Assembly (NCBI GenBank): GCA_964511215.1
Contig: CAZEER010000016.1
Coordinates: 1 to 36,438, forward strand
Direction of reading: 5' to 3'
Source of the DNA: CAZEER01 sp964511215
GTDB taxonomy: Bacteria > Fidelibacterota > Marinisomatia > Marinisomatales > UBA1611
Length of the DNA: 36,438 nt
Part shown: positions 7,634 through 16,704 of the stretch, in pieces
Numbering within the stretch: position 1 is the first letter of the stretch
How the letters are laid out: the number at the start of each line of letters is the position of its first letter
The notes under the pieces: generated by a model
Told to the model about the DNA's origin: nothing
The model's input: only the letters and a program-made list of their open reading frames with translations
The model's database searches: none
Program-made: the position numbers and the translations under genes

Positions 7634-8857
7634 ATGTTAGATATAGCAAAACTCCAGAAAAGTTCTGGAATTATTGGAAATTCAAATGGAATTTTACAAG
7701 TATTGGAGATGATATCTCAGGTAGCGCCTGTGGATATTTCAGTATTAATAACAGGAGAGTCAGGTACAGGTAAGGAGTTAGTAGCAAAGGCAATACATAA
7801 AAATAGTAAAAGAAATAATAGTCCTATAATTGTAGTTAATTGCGGAGCAATTCCAGAAGGTATTATAGAATCAGAATTATTCGGTCATAAAAGAGGATCA
7901 TTCACTGGAGCAGGAGAAGATAGAAAAGGGTATTTTGAGGAGGCTAATAAAGGAACAATATTTTTAGATGAGATTGGAGAGACTCCCATAGAAACACAAG
8001 TGAAACTATTGCGTGTACTTGAAAATGGTGAATTTATGCGTGTTGGGGAAGCTAAGACGCGTAAAACAGATGTCAGAGTTATAGCAGCTACAAATAGAAA
8101 TTTGGAAGAATTAGTTAAAAAGGGTGATTTTAGACAAGATTTATATTTTAGACTCAAAACTGTTTTACTGCATTTGCCTCCATTAAGAAAACGTGTGGAA
8201 GATATTAGTTTATTTATTGAGAGATTTGCTCTAGAATTCACACGGTCAAATGATATCATTTATCGAGGATTTATGCCCAATGCCATTCGTGTATTAAAAC
8301 AATTTGATTGGCCAGGAAATGTAAGAGAGTTAAAGCACTTCATTGAAAAAATTCTTGTATTAGGTAGAGGTGAACGAATTAGTAAGGAAATGGTACAAAA
8401 AGAATTGTTTACTAATCCCCAATTAGATTCAATTACAAACCCCACTTTACCAGTTGTGATACCAAGTTCAACAAATAAAGCTGAAATTGATCTTATATTA
8501 CGTCAGTTATTTATGTTAAAACAAGACACTGAATTAATTCAGAAAATGCTATTGAATACTTCTGTACAGGTAAATAATAGAACAGGTTTAACTAACATTA
8601 ATGCTTTAGATCAAAATATTCAACATATGCCAGATAAATCTCTAGAAATTGTTGATAATATATTTCAATATTTGCGTGATGATGCAATTGGTGATATGTT
8701 GATCAAAGATTTGGAAAAAGAAGCGATAAGTCGTACACTAAAGTTTTTTAATAATAATCGAAGGAAAACTGCTAAATCTTTAGGGATGAGTGAAAGAACA
8801 CTTTATAGAAAAATTGAAGAATTTTCTCTAGAACCAAAAATTAAAAAAAGAAATTGA
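7634..8857 (+). CDS. Sigma-54-type transcriptional activator without a sensor domain
   Basis: A 407-residue AAA+ enhancer-binding-type protein. Walker A is GESGTGKE (41-48), Walker B is GTIFLDEIG (107-115), and the sigma-54-contacting loop reads GSFTGA (88-93) rather than GAFTGA. Sensor II lies in FDWPGNVREL (224-233). The C terminus has a Fis-type helix-turn-helix (about 366-400, KTAKSLGMSERTLYRKIEEF). The AAA+ domain begins almost at residue 10, so there is no receiver, GAF or PAS input domain. Activity may be set by expression level or a partner protein. An unusually long, poorly conserved linker (about 260-365) separates AAA+ from the DNA-binding end. GAGAGG (7625-7630) is a fair ribosome binding site. 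The lptE-like gene starts two bases after its stop, so the two are co-transcribed. Targets and rpoN are not in the window. Confidence 0.9.
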   Translation: MLDIAKLQKSSGIIGNSNGILQVLEMISQVAPVDISVLITGESGTGKELVAKAIHKNSKRNNSPIIVVNCGAIPEGIIESELFGHKRGSFTGAGEDRKGYFEEANKGTIFLDEIGETPIETQVKLLRVLENGEFMRVGEAKTRKTDVRVIAATNRNLEELVKKGDFRQDLYFRLKTVLLHLPPLRKRVEDISLFIERFALEFTRSNDIIYRGFMPNAIRVLKQFDWPGNVRELKHFIEKILVLGRGERISKEMVQKELFTNPQLDSITNPTLPVVIPSSTNKAEIDLILRQLFMLKQDTELIQKMLLNTSVQVNNRTGLTNINALDQNIQHMPDKSLEIVDNIFQYLRDDAIGDMLIKDLEKEAISRTLKFFNNNRRKTAKSLGMSERTLYRKIEEFSLEPKIKKRN

Positions 8858-8858
8858 A

Positions 8859-9407
8859 TTGCCAAAAATAATATTATTGTTTCATTTATTTTTTCTTTCT
8901 TGTGGATTTTATTCACTTGCAGGGTCTATCCCTCCTCATATTAGATCGATAGCTATACCTCTTATGGATAATCAAACTGCAGAGTTTGGTCTCAGCGAAA
9001 AAATTACAGATGGTATTATTGAACAGTTTAATCAAGTTGGCGTTTTGATGATTGTGGATGAAAATTCGGCGCACTCTATTTTAAGAGGATCTGTAAAACA
9101 AGTAAATGATGGACCTTTTACATATAGTAAAGAAGAATCTGTATCAGAATATCGTTTTAAGATTGATATTAATGTTGAATGGTATGATGTATCTAATCAA
9201 AAAAATATTCTAAAGAATCGATATTCAGGTTTTGGTGCATATGGAGTAAGTGGGGATATTTCATCAGATGGAATTGATAATGATGAGGATGGTAAAATTG
9301 ATGATAAAGATGATGATGAATTTGGTGAGCCAAGGGCTTTTGCAACTGAAGTTGCTATACGTAAAATTGCAGAAGATATTTTGAATGATATAATGACAAC
9401 ATGGTAA
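8859..9407 (+). CDS. lptE: LptE-like outer-membrane LPS-assembly lipoprotein
   Basis: A 182-residue lipoprotein with a hydrophobic leader ending in FLSC (Cys 15) followed by GFYSL, as in LptE proteins. SIPPHIRSIAIPLMDNQT and SEKITDGIIEQFNQV match the opening beta-alpha of the LptE fold. LptE plugs the LptD barrel and helps deliver LPS to the outer leaflet. Residues 132-158 form an Asp/Gly-rich insertion (DGIDNDEDGKIDDKDDD) resembling a calcium-binding loop. The start is TTG, two bases after the activator stop, chosen because it gives a complete signal peptide; no ATG alternative keeps it. The small gap to asnS (10 bases) suggests one transcript. LptD is not nearby. Fold assignment moderately strong. 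Confidence 0.75.
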   Translation: MPKIILLFHLFFLSCGFYSLAGSIPPHIRSIAIPLMDNQTAEFGLSEKITDGIIEQFNQVGVLMIVDENSAHSILRGSVKQVNDGPFTYSKEESVSEYRFKIDINVEWYDVSNQKNILKNRYSGFGAYGVSGDISSDGIDNDEDGKIDDKDDDEFGEPRAFATEVAIRKIAEDILNDIMTTW

Positions 9408-9417
9408 AGGTAATTAG

Positions 9418-10707
9418 ATGAAATCCATATTAATTAGTGAATTAAATAAATATGAAGGAAAGACTGTTGAGCTTAAAGGTTGGGTATACAATACTAGAAG
9501 TATTGGCAAAATATGGTTTATAATATTTCGTGATGGTACTGGCTTATTGCAGGGCGTTGTTGTTAAAGGTGAGGCGAGTGATGATACTTTCGCATTGGAA
9601 CAACAGCTTAATAAAGAAGACTCAGTAATCATTAATGGTATAGTTCGCAAAGAACCACGTTCTATTGGTGGATTTGAATTAGGGATAAATACAATAACAC
9701 TTGTGAATAAGGTAGTAGAAGAATTCCCTATTTCCCCTAAAGAGCATGGTGCGGATTTTTTAATGTCACATAGGCATCTTTGGCTTCGATCAAAAAGGCA
9801 AAACTCTATCATGAGAGTTAGGCATCGAATAGTTAAAGCAATACGAGATTTTTTTGATAATCATGGATTTACATTAATTGATTCTCCTATTTTTACTGGG
9901 AATGCTGTTGAAGGGACAACGACTCTTTTTGCGGTGGATTATTTTGAAAGATCTGCTTATCTTACTCAGAGTGGACAACTATATCAGGAAGCAGGAGCAA
10001 CTGCATTTGGAAAAACTTATTGTTTTGGACCAACATTTCGTGCTGAAAAGTCAAAAACTCGGCGCCATCTTACAGAATTCTGGATGGTTGAACCAGAGAT
10101 GGCATATGTAGATCTTAATGAAAATATGACTTGGGCTGAGAATCTGGTTGGCTACATAGTGGAACAAGTTTTAGAGAATTGTTCAAAAGAACTAGAAATA
10201 TTAGAGAGGGATATTAAAAAGTTAAAAAAAGTAATACCACCTTTTCCTAGAATAACATACAAAGAGGCTGTAGATATACTTAAAGAAAATGGAAGTAATT
10301 TTGAATATGGGAATGATTTTGGTGCGCCGGATGAAACCCTTTTATCTGAACAATTTAACAAACCAATTATGGTATACAATTGGCCAGCTGATATTAAAGC
10401 ATTTTATATGAAACAAGATTCGAATAGTCTTGCTTTAGGTGTTGATATGATAGCTACTGAAGGATATGGTGAAATTATAGGGGGCGGTCAAAGAGAAGAT
10501 GACCTAGATGTATTAGTTGATCGAATTCGCCATAATGATCTTCCGATAAAACCTTTTCAATGGTACCTTGATCTAAGAAAATATGGTTCAGTTCCACATT
10601 CAGGATTTGGTCTTGGCCTTGAAAGAACTGTGGCTTGGATTTGCGGAACAAAACATATTCGTGAGACAATACCTTTCCCAAGAACAATGACAAGGTTGGA
10701 ACCTTGA
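9418..10707 (+). CDS. asnS: Asparaginyl-tRNA synthetase
   Basis: A class IIb aminoacyl-tRNA synthetase of 429 residues that charges tRNA-Asn with asparagine. The N-terminal OB-fold anticodon domain (about 1-100) shows VELKGWVYNTRSIGK and FIIFRDGTG. Motif 2 is FRAE (207-210) with RRHLTEF (215-221), and motif 3 is GLGLER (398-403). The terminal IPFPRTM fits AsnRS and related archaeal-type AspRS. AsnRS is preferred because of the N-terminal pattern and the EGTTTLFAVDYF segment. AAGG lies just ahead of the ATG. The upstream neighbour is the lptE-like gene, 10 bases away. Confidence 0.93.
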   Translation: MKSILISELNKYEGKTVELKGWVYNTRSIGKIWFIIFRDGTGLLQGVVVKGEASDDTFALEQQLNKEDSVIINGIVRKEPRSIGGFELGINTITLVNKVVEEFPISPKEHGADFLMSHRHLWLRSKRQNSIMRVRHRIVKAIRDFFDNHGFTLIDSPIFTGNAVEGTTTLFAVDYFERSAYLTQSGQLYQEAGATAFGKTYCFGPTFRAEKSKTRRHLTEFWMVEPEMAYVDLNENMTWAENLVGYIVEQVLENCSKELEILERDIKKLKKVIPPFPRITYKEAVDILKENGSNFEYGNDFGAPDETLLSEQFNKPIMVYNWPADIKAFYMKQDSNSLALGVDMIATEGYGEIIGGGQREDDLDVLVDRIRHNDLPIKPFQWYLDLRKYGSVPHSGFGLGLERTVAWICGTKHIRETIPFPRTMTRLEP

Positions 10708-10751
10708 CTTCATTGGTAGACTATTGGATGATGTTAAGGATGGAACAAGAA

Positions 10752-10779
10752 TTTATGTTAATTCGTCTCAGAGTATAAT
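10752..10779 (+). promoter_or_regulatory. Candidate promoter of the acyP-nadE operon
   Basis: A perfect TATAAT (10774-10779) lies 33 bases before the acylphosphatase ATG, with a weak TTTATG (10752-10757) 16 bases upstream as the -35. GGA at 10801-10803 could serve as a short ribosome binding site. A second weaker TTGACT at 10704-10709 overlaps the asnS stop. Confidence 0.35.
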
Positions 10780-10811
10780 TTAAATCATAAATTTAAAAAG
10801 GAATTGTAGTA

Positions 10812-11084
10812 ATGTTTAGAGTTCACATTTTAATTTCTGGAGATGTTCAAGGAGTTTGGTTTCGTATTAGTACGCAGGATAAAGCAAAGGAACTGAAGCT
10901 AACTGGATGGGTGAAAAACCTATTTTCAAATGCTGTTGAAATCATTGCTGAAGGCGAAATGGACAACCTGTCGAAACTAATAGGCTGGGTCCAAGATGGC
11001 CCTCCAAATGCAAGTGTTGACAAGGTAAGTATTGAGTGGGGTCCATCTGAAAATGAATTTTCTTCATTTGATATTCATAAATGA
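10812..11084 (+). CDS. acyP: Acylphosphatase
   Basis: A 90-residue cytosolic enzyme that hydrolyses carboxyl-phosphate mixed anhydrides such as acetyl or carbamoyl phosphate. The signature VQGVWFR gives the phosphate-binding loop with its catalytic arginine. GWVKN supplies the conserved asparagine, and DKAKELKLTGW links them. The length is normal for the family. The terminal ATGA overlap with nadE implies translational coupling. The biological reason for pairing with NAD synthetase is not obvious. Confidence 0.95.
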   Translation: MFRVHILISGDVQGVWFRISTQDKAKELKLTGWVKNLFSNAVEIIAEGEMDNLSKLIGWVQDGPPNASVDKVSIEWGPSENEFSSFDIHK

Positions 11085-12688
11085 AATTTGCACTTTGTCA
11101 AATCAATCCAATTGTAGGTGATTTTCTATATAATAAGGAAAAAATACTACAATACTATTTAAAATCTATAAAGAAAAAAGCAGATGTTGTTGTATTTCCT
11201 GAGTTAATTATATCTGGATATCCTCCTCAGGACCTATTATGGGAAGAAGGCTTTGTTGAAGAAAATTTAAACTCTTTATCATATTTAGCTCGTGAATCGA
11301 CAATACCATTAATTGTTGGTTTTATAAGGAAGGATGGAAACAATCTATTTAATTCTGCAGCTATTTGCTATGATGGAAATGTACAAGCATCATGTGATAA
11401 AATGCTATTACCTACTTATGATGTTTTTGATGAAGCAAGATATTTCACAAAAGGTGAAAGACCATATGTCTTCTCAGTTCCAGTTTGTGGGAGTTTTATA
11501 AAAATAGGACTCCAGATTTGCGAAGATTTATGGGATCATAATTATGATTGTAAAGTAAGTAAAAAACAAATGGAACTAGGTGCAAACCTAATATTAAATA
11601 TTTCAGCATCACCCTATCATAAAGATAGATTTATTAAAAGAAGAGATATCTTGATTGAAAAAGTACGGGAGACAGGACTTCCAATTTTGTATTGCAATAT
11701 GGTTGGAGGACAAGATGAATTAATATTTGATGGTCAGTCAATAGCATATTCAGATTTGGAGTGCCTTATTGGCTATGGAAAGGCATTTCAAGAAGAAGTG
11801 GTTATGGTTGATTTAGATTCACAGGACAATATAAAAATTAAAACTAGATCAAAAGAAAGTAATATGTATGAAGCTCTTTGTTTAGGCGTTAAAGATTATT
11901 TCAAGAAGACCGGACATGTTGAAGCTGTATTAGGATTGTCTGGAGGTATTGACAGTGCGTTAGTTGCTTCAATTGCTTCGGATGCTCTAGGTGAAGATAA
12001 AGTTCATGGCATTTCACTCCCTTCAAAGTATTCAAGTGACCACAGTCTATCTGATGCAAAACAATTAGCTAAAAATTTAGGAATTGATTATCGTAATATA
12101 CCAATTCAAAAAGCAGTGGATGAGTTGGAAACAGGGTTGGATCCTCATTTTGTTAATACTACTTCAAATGTTGCTGAAGAGAATATGCAGGCACGTATAA
12201 GGGGAGATTTGTTAATGGCTTTATCAAATAAATTTGGTTGGATGGTTCTATCCACAGGCAATAAAACTGAATTAGCATTGGGTTATTGTACACTTTATGG
12301 TGATATGAGTGGTGGTTTGGCGGTGATATCTGATTTAAGTAAAGAGGATGTATATGCTATTTCCCGATGGATTAACAATAACTACGGTCAACGTATTCCC
12401 AATAATATTTTAATGAAACCACCCTCTGCAGAATTGGCACCTAACCAGGTTGATCCTTTTGACTATGATTTAATCAGTCCTTTAGTAGATACAATTATAG
12501 AGAAAAAAAAATCACCGACTCAATTAATTGAGTCTGGAATAGATGAAGACCTTGTAAAATCAATTTATAATCGAATATTAATGAATGAATACAAACGGCG
12601 TCAAGCTGCACCAGGGCTTAGATTAACACAAAAAGCATTCGGGATTGGAAGAAGGTTTCCTATCGTTAATAATTTTCAGGTAAAATAA
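11081..12688 (+). CDS. nadE: Glutamine-dependent NAD+ synthetase
   Basis: This 535-residue enzyme amidates nicotinic acid adenine dinucleotide to NAD+ using glutamine as nitrogen donor. The N-terminal nitrilase-type glutaminase (about 1-250) has its triad at E41 (FPELIISGYPPQ), K107 (DKMLLPTYD) and C147 (LQICEDLWDH). The synthetase domain (about 262-535) has the ATP pyrophosphatase loop SGGIDS (287-292), then STGNKTELALGYCTLYGDM and the KPPSAELAPNQ stretch. The shorter (about 540-residue) bacterial type fits. The start overlaps acyP by four bases. The stop shares one base with the small secreted-protein gene that follows. Confidence 0.97.
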   Translation: MKFALCQINPIVGDFLYNKEKILQYYLKSIKKKADVVVFPELIISGYPPQDLLWEEGFVEENLNSLSYLARESTIPLIVGFIRKDGNNLFNSAAICYDGNVQASCDKMLLPTYDVFDEARYFTKGERPYVFSVPVCGSFIKIGLQICEDLWDHNYDCKVSKKQMELGANLILNISASPYHKDRFIKRRDILIEKVRETGLPILYCNMVGGQDELIFDGQSIAYSDLECLIGYGKAFQEEVVMVDLDSQDNIKIKTRSKESNMYEALCLGVKDYFKKTGHVEAVLGLSGGIDSALVASIASDALGEDKVHGISLPSKYSSDHSLSDAKQLAKNLGIDYRNIPIQKAVDELETGLDPHFVNTTSNVAEENMQARIRGDLLMALSNKFGWMVLSTGNKTELALGYCTLYGDMSGGLAVISDLSKEDVYAISRWINNNYGQRIPNNILMKPPSAELAPNQVDPFDYDLISPLVDTIIEKKKSPTQLIESGIDEDLVKSIYNRILMNEYKRRQAAPGLRLTQKAFGIGRRFPIVNNFQVK

Positions 12689-13113
12689 TGAAATATGTAT
12701 CAATCTTAATACTATTCTCAATTACCATAGCAAAAAATAATGTTACACCTTCAGATTTTTGGAAAAGTTATACAGAGATTGAAAAAATTGCTTTTATTAA
12801 TGGTGCTTATGGCACAATAGTTAAATTGAAAGCACATCATAAAATAGAAGTACGTAAACAGTATATCCATAATGATAATTGGGTCACACCTTATTATATT
12901 GAACGTTTTTATGAGATTGCTGATGAATATCTTTCAAATGAGGTAGGGTATAATTTGAAAATTATAGCTTTCCATATGGATGCATTTTATACAAACTCTG
13001 ATAATTTAAATATACCTGTTCTGGAAGCTCTTCGAATAGTATCATTAATGCAAGATGGGCAAGGAAAATTAGCAAATCTTAGGTTATTAAGAGCTCAGCA
13101 AAAACACAAATAA
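12688..13113 (+). CDS. Small secreted protein of unknown function
   Basis: Not recognised. The 141-residue product begins MKYVSILILFSITIAK, a plausible signal peptide cleaved near residue 16, with no convincing lipobox. The mature part opens with DFWKSYTEIEKIAFINGAYG, a Trp-x-x-x/Lys/Gly-containing helix pattern seen in several small periplasmic families. The rest appears helical with a basic C terminus (LRLLRAQQKHK). It shares one base with the nadE stop (TAATG), so it is likely translated from the nadE message. lepA follows after 68 bases. Codon use looks like its neighbours. Confidence 0.7.
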   Translation: MKYVSILILFSITIAKNNVTPSDFWKSYTEIEKIAFINGAYGTIVKLKAHHKIEVRKQYIHNDNWVTPYYIERFYEIADEYLSNEVGYNLKIIAFHMDAFYTNSDNLNIPVLEALRIVSLMQDGQGKLANLRLLRAQQKHK

Positions 13114-13181
13114 TTTCTGCGCAGATTAGATAAATATAATTTGTCGATAAAACAATACAAACGGCTAGCTAGTTTCATAAT

Positions 13182-14984
13182 ATGAATATTGACCAAATAC
13201 GCAACTTTTGTATTATAGCTCACATAGATCATGGAAAGTCTACATTAGCAGATCGTCTACTTGAGGAAACAAAAACTCTTTCTAATAAAGAAATGAAGGC
13301 TCAAGTTTTAGACAGCATGGACTTAGAGAGAGAAAGAGGCATTACAATTAAAAGTCATCCCATTAGAATGACTTATGAACATTCAGATGGGAAGGAATAC
13401 ACTTTAAATTTAATTGACACACCAGGGCATGTAGATTTTTCTTATGAAGTTTCAAGATCTTTAGCTGCTTGTGAGGGAGCATTATTATTGGTTGATGCTG
13501 CTCAAGGTGTAGAGGCTCAAACGGTTTCCAATACTTATTTAGCCATAGATAGTAATCTTAATCTTATTCCCATTATAAATAAAGTTGATCTTCCTTCTGC
13601 AATGGTTGAAGATGTTAAAATTCAAATTATGGAATTGATTGGCTGTGAAGAAACAGAGATAATTGAGGCAAGTGCAAAAAATGGTATTGGTATTAATGAT
13701 ATTTTTTGTGCAATTATTGAAAAGATTAAACCGCCTAAAAACAGATTAAAAAAGAAATGCCGTGCCCTTATTTTTGATTCAATGTATGATAACTATAAAG
13801 GTGCTATTCCTTACATACGTGTTTTTGATGGTACTATCAGGCCTGGTATGACTGCAAAGTTTTTTTCCCATGAAAAAGAATATGAAATCACTGAAACTGG
13901 ACATTTTGTATTGGATAGGGTTAAGACCTCTGAGTTGAAATCAGGCGAAGTTGGATATGTAGTGGCTAGCATTAGAGATATGAAACATATCGAACCAGGA
14001 GATACAATTACTACCAAAGAAAACTTATCAAGTGTGCCATTGGAAGGATACAAAAAGATTAAGCCGATGGTATTTTCAGGGTTATATCCTGCGGAGGCAG
14101 ATGATTATGACCAGTTGCGTCAGGCTCTAGAAAAATTGAAATTAAATGATGCATCTCTTGAATTCATTCCAGAAACCAGCGAGGCGTTAGGTTTTGGATT
14201 TCGTTCTGGGTTTTTAGGATTGTTACATATGGAAATTATTCAAGAGAGGCTAGAAAGGGAATTTAACCTTGATCTTGTGACTACAACTCCAAATGTAATT
14301 TATCAAGTCCATTCGAAAAATGGTGACATCTCTAATGTTGATACACCTGCTAAAATGCCATTAACAGGAGATATTAACTATATTCTGGAGCCAATTGTAT
14401 CAGCAGAAATATTGACGCCTAAACAATATATTGGAAGTATAATGAAGTTGTGTCAAAAAAAACGTGGTGTATATAAAACGACTAACTACCTTTCGCCTGA
14501 AAAGGCTCAGATACATTATGAACTACCATTAGGGGAAATTATTTTTGATTTCTATGATAAATTAAAATCTATTTCAAGTGGGTATGCATCCTTTGATTAT
14601 GAGTTTAATGAATTCCAACAAGCGAATCTCCAGAAACTTGATATTTTGATTCATGGTGAACCTGTAGATGCATTATCCGTCATTTGTCACTCTGAAGATG
14701 CTTATCATCGTGGTGTATCACTTTGTAATAAACTAAAAGAATTGATTCCAAGACAAATGTTTGAAGTTGCAATACAAGCTGCATTGAATAATAGAATTAT
14801 TGCTAGAACTACGGTTAGAGCATTGAAAAAAAATGTGACAGCAAAATGTTATGGTGGTGATATTACTAGAAAACGTAAACTATGGGAAAAACAGAAAAAA
14901 GGTAAGAAAAGAATGAAAATGATTGGTAAGGTTGAGATACCTCAGGAAGCACTCCTAGCTGTGTTGCAGGTGGAAAACGATTGA
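13182..14984 (+). CDS. lepA: Elongation factor 4 (LepA), ribosomal GTPase
   Basis: LepA is a translational GTPase that acts on the ribosome and is usually described as a back-translocase or as a biogenesis factor. The 600-residue length is typical. G1 is AHIDHGKS (13-20), G2 lies in RERGITIKSH, G3 is DTPGH and G4 is NKVD. The EF-G-like domains follow. The LepA-specific C-terminal domain is visible in RTTVRALKKNVTAKCYGGD and the lysine-rich KRKLWEKQKKGKKRMK segment. There is no Shine-Dalgarno sequence before the ATG. The protein ends overlapping the CPBP protease gene by four bases. Confidence 0.97.
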   Translation: MNIDQIRNFCIIAHIDHGKSTLADRLLEETKTLSNKEMKAQVLDSMDLERERGITIKSHPIRMTYEHSDGKEYTLNLIDTPGHVDFSYEVSRSLAACEGALLLVDAAQGVEAQTVSNTYLAIDSNLNLIPIINKVDLPSAMVEDVKIQIMELIGCEETEIIEASAKNGIGINDIFCAIIEKIKPPKNRLKKKCRALIFDSMYDNYKGAIPYIRVFDGTIRPGMTAKFFSHEKEYEITETGHFVLDRVKTSELKSGEVGYVVASIRDMKHIEPGDTITTKENLSSVPLEGYKKIKPMVFSGLYPAEADDYDQLRQALEKLKLNDASLEFIPETSEALGFGFRSGFLGLLHMEIIQERLEREFNLDLVTTTPNVIYQVHSKNGDISNVDTPAKMPLTGDINYILEPIVSAEILTPKQYIGSIMKLCQKKRGVYKTTNYLSPEKAQIHYELPLGEIIFDFYDKLKSISSGYASFDYEFNEFQQANLQKLDILIHGEPVDALSVICHSEDAYHRGVSLCNKLKELIPRQMFEVAIQAALNNRIIARTTVRALKKNVTAKCYGGDITRKRKLWEKQKKGKKRMKMIGKVEIPQEALLAVLQVEND

Positions 14985-15700
14985 GTTGGTTTAATAAATA
15001 TTGGAGTTATACTCGTTCACCTCTATATAGTTTTCTTTTCACAATTCCATTGTTTTTAATTTATGAAATCGGGATTTTATTAACATCATCTGATGATATG
15101 TATGCCATGCGTAATGGAGCAGACGCCTTAATACGTCAGCTATTGTCTACTCTAGGATTATACGGGTTTTATTGGATTGGAAGTTTATTTCTATTGGGTG
15201 TATTGGTTGTATATTTTTTCCATGAGAAATATTGGGAGAAAATTGACGTGCATGGTAAATATTTAATTTTCATGATGTTTGAAAGTATGGCTTGGTCAGT
15301 GGTATTGTATCAAATTATGGCAAATATGCACATAGTATTAATGCAACCAAGTGGAGTTACACTTATACAGCAGATTACTCTTGCCGTTGGTGCTGGGATT
15401 TATGAGGAAATTTTATTTCGTGTTATCTTAATTATTGGAATATCTTCAATATTAGGTTTTATTTTTCGGTGGAAAAGTAGGTTGAAAAATTGGTCAGCCA
15501 TGGTTGTTTCTGCAGGGATTTTTTCATCTTTTCATTTTATCGGTGAATATGGAGATTATTTTTCCTTTGATATTTTTATTATAAGGTTTTTTGCAGGAAT
15601 AGTATTGGGCTTGCTCTATTTTATCCGTGGTTTTGGTATTACAGCATGGACTCACTCTATATATGATTTAATAATTGTCACTAGAGTCACAATGCAATAA
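14981..15700 (+). CDS. CPBP-family intramembrane glutamic protease
   Basis: A 239-residue multi-pass membrane protein with about six to eight hydrophobic segments. The CPBP (ABI, CAAX protease-like) motifs are present in order: EExxxR as E142-E143-R147 (YEEILFR), the FxxxH region at H185 (SSFHF), and HxxxD-like H225/D229 (WTHSIYD). Such proteins cleave or process membrane peptides; the substrate is unknown. The start is TTG overlapping the lepA stop (TTGA). I prefer it because the first ATG in frame is at residue 40, inside the protein. Translational coupling to lepA is likely. Confidence 0.87.
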   Translation: MSWFNKYWSYTRSPLYSFLFTIPLFLIYEIGILLTSSDDMYAMRNGADALIRQLLSTLGLYGFYWIGSLFLLGVLVVYFFHEKYWEKIDVHGKYLIFMMFESMAWSVVLYQIMANMHIVLMQPSGVTLIQQITLAVGAGIYEEILFRVILIIGISSILGFIFRWKSRLKNWSAMVVSAGIFSSFHFIGEYGDYFSFDIFIIRFFAGIVLGLLYFIRGFGITAWTHSIYDLIIVTRVTMQ

Positions 15701-15823
15701 ATGTTTACCTTTTTTAGATTAAAGAAATATGGATGGACCTGTCGTGTTTGCAAAAATATGGAACAGTTGTGTTTTTATAGTGTTTTATAATTAAGGTTAA
15801 AAACTTTGAAATTTGTATTTTCA

Positions 15824-15845
15824 TATAATAAATATCATAAAGGAG
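15824..15845 (+). promoter_or_regulatory. Candidate -10 box and strong ribosome binding site before lgt
   Basis: TATAAT (15824-15829) lacks a good -35 at normal spacing. AAAGGAG (15839-15845) lies seven bases before TTG 15853 and is the strongest Shine-Dalgarno match noticed in the window. It decides the TTG start of lgt. If TATAAT is used, initiation falls very close to the AAAGGAG. Confidence 0.5.
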
Positions 15846-15852
15846 AAAAAAA

Positions 15853-16704
15853 TTGTATCCAATAATCTTTGATTTTGGTTTAATAAATATATTTGGATTT
15901 CAATTTCATTTAATAATCTATTCATTTGGTCTGATGCTAGTATTAGCATTCTACGCTTGTTATTTTTTTCTAGATTATGATTTAAAAAAATTAGGGTATG
16001 ATGAAAAACTAGCATCTGATATAATATTCTGGGCTGCTCTGGGTGGAATTTTTGGAGCAAAATCCTATTATTTATTAGAAAATTTAGATCATGTCATCGC
16101 CTCACAGGATCCTATCAAAATGATTTTCAGTGGTTCAGGACTTGTGTTTTTAGGAGGTTTAGCAGGTTCTATAACAACTGTTACATTGGTTTTAAAAAAG
16201 TATAAAGTGCCTTGGCTAAAATTTGCCAATATAATAGCGCCTCTTATTTTACTTGGGTATGCGATTGGGCGTATCGGATGTTTTCTTGTTGGTGATGACT
16301 ATGGTATACCATCAAATCTACCATGGGCGATTTCATTTGAGAATGGTCTCCCACCCACTACTGCTAGTGTATTTAATTATCAATATCCTTGGATTGATAT
16401 ATCTGAATTTGGTAATGGTTTATTGAAGGTTCATCCGACACAGTTATATGAATCAATTATCTGTACTGTCTTATTTATTTTTCTATGGATAAATCGTCAA
16501 AATCACTTCTTAGAGGGAAAACTATTTTATCTATATTTAATACTTGCAGGTATAGAAAGGTTTCTGATTGAATTTCTACGTACTAATGAAAAGTATGTCA
16601 TTGAATTATTCTCAGGTGCACAGATTATTTCATTGGTTATGATTATTATAGGAATATATTTGTTGATAAATCCATTAAATAATGAAAAAACCAAATTTTC
16701 TTAA
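15853..16704 (+). CDS. lgt: Prolipoprotein diacylglyceryl transferase
   Basis: Lgt attaches diacylglycerol from phosphatidylglycerol to the lipobox cysteine of prolipoproteins in the inner membrane, the first step of lipoprotein maturation. The 283-residue, seven-helix layout is normal. The signature is GRIGCFLVGDDYG (139-151). Also visible are HPTQLYE (194-200) with the conserved His, and R235 and R242 in the ERFLIEFLRTNE region. The start is TTG, supported by AAAGGAG seven bases upstream. The gene overlaps the next gene by 23 bases. The lipoprotein products in this window (LptE-like, DUF4837, thioredoxin-TPR) are potential substrates. Confidence 0.96.
   Translation: MYPIIFDFGLINIFGFQFHLIIYSFGLMLVLAFYACYFFLDYDLKKLGYDEKLASDIIFWAALGGIFGAKSYYLLENLDHVIASQDPIKMIFSGSGLVFLGGLAGSITTVTLVLKKYKVPWLKFANIIAPLILLGYAIGRIGCFLVGDDYGIPSNLPWAISFENGLPPTTASVFNYQYPWIDISEFGNGLLKVHPTQLYESIICTVLFIFLWINRQNHFLEGKLFYLYLILAGIERFLIEFLRTNEKYVIELFSGAQIISLVMIIIGIYLLINPLNNEKTKFS

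Noticed and set aside
9414..9812. Minus-strand open frame opposite the start of asnS
   Set aside because: It is a shadow of the asnS frame, has no ribosome binding site or family resemblance, and overlaps a well-supported gene.
10704..10732. TTGACT with GATGAT 17 bases later after asnS
   Set aside because: The -35 overlaps the asnS stop and the -10 is poor; the TATAAT at 10774 is a better candidate for the next operon.
15701..15852. Possible small RNA or hairpin terminator between the CPBP gene and lgt
   Set aside because: No stem with a T-run and no tRNA-like fold was seen; only a TATAAT and the ribosome binding site of lgt stand out.
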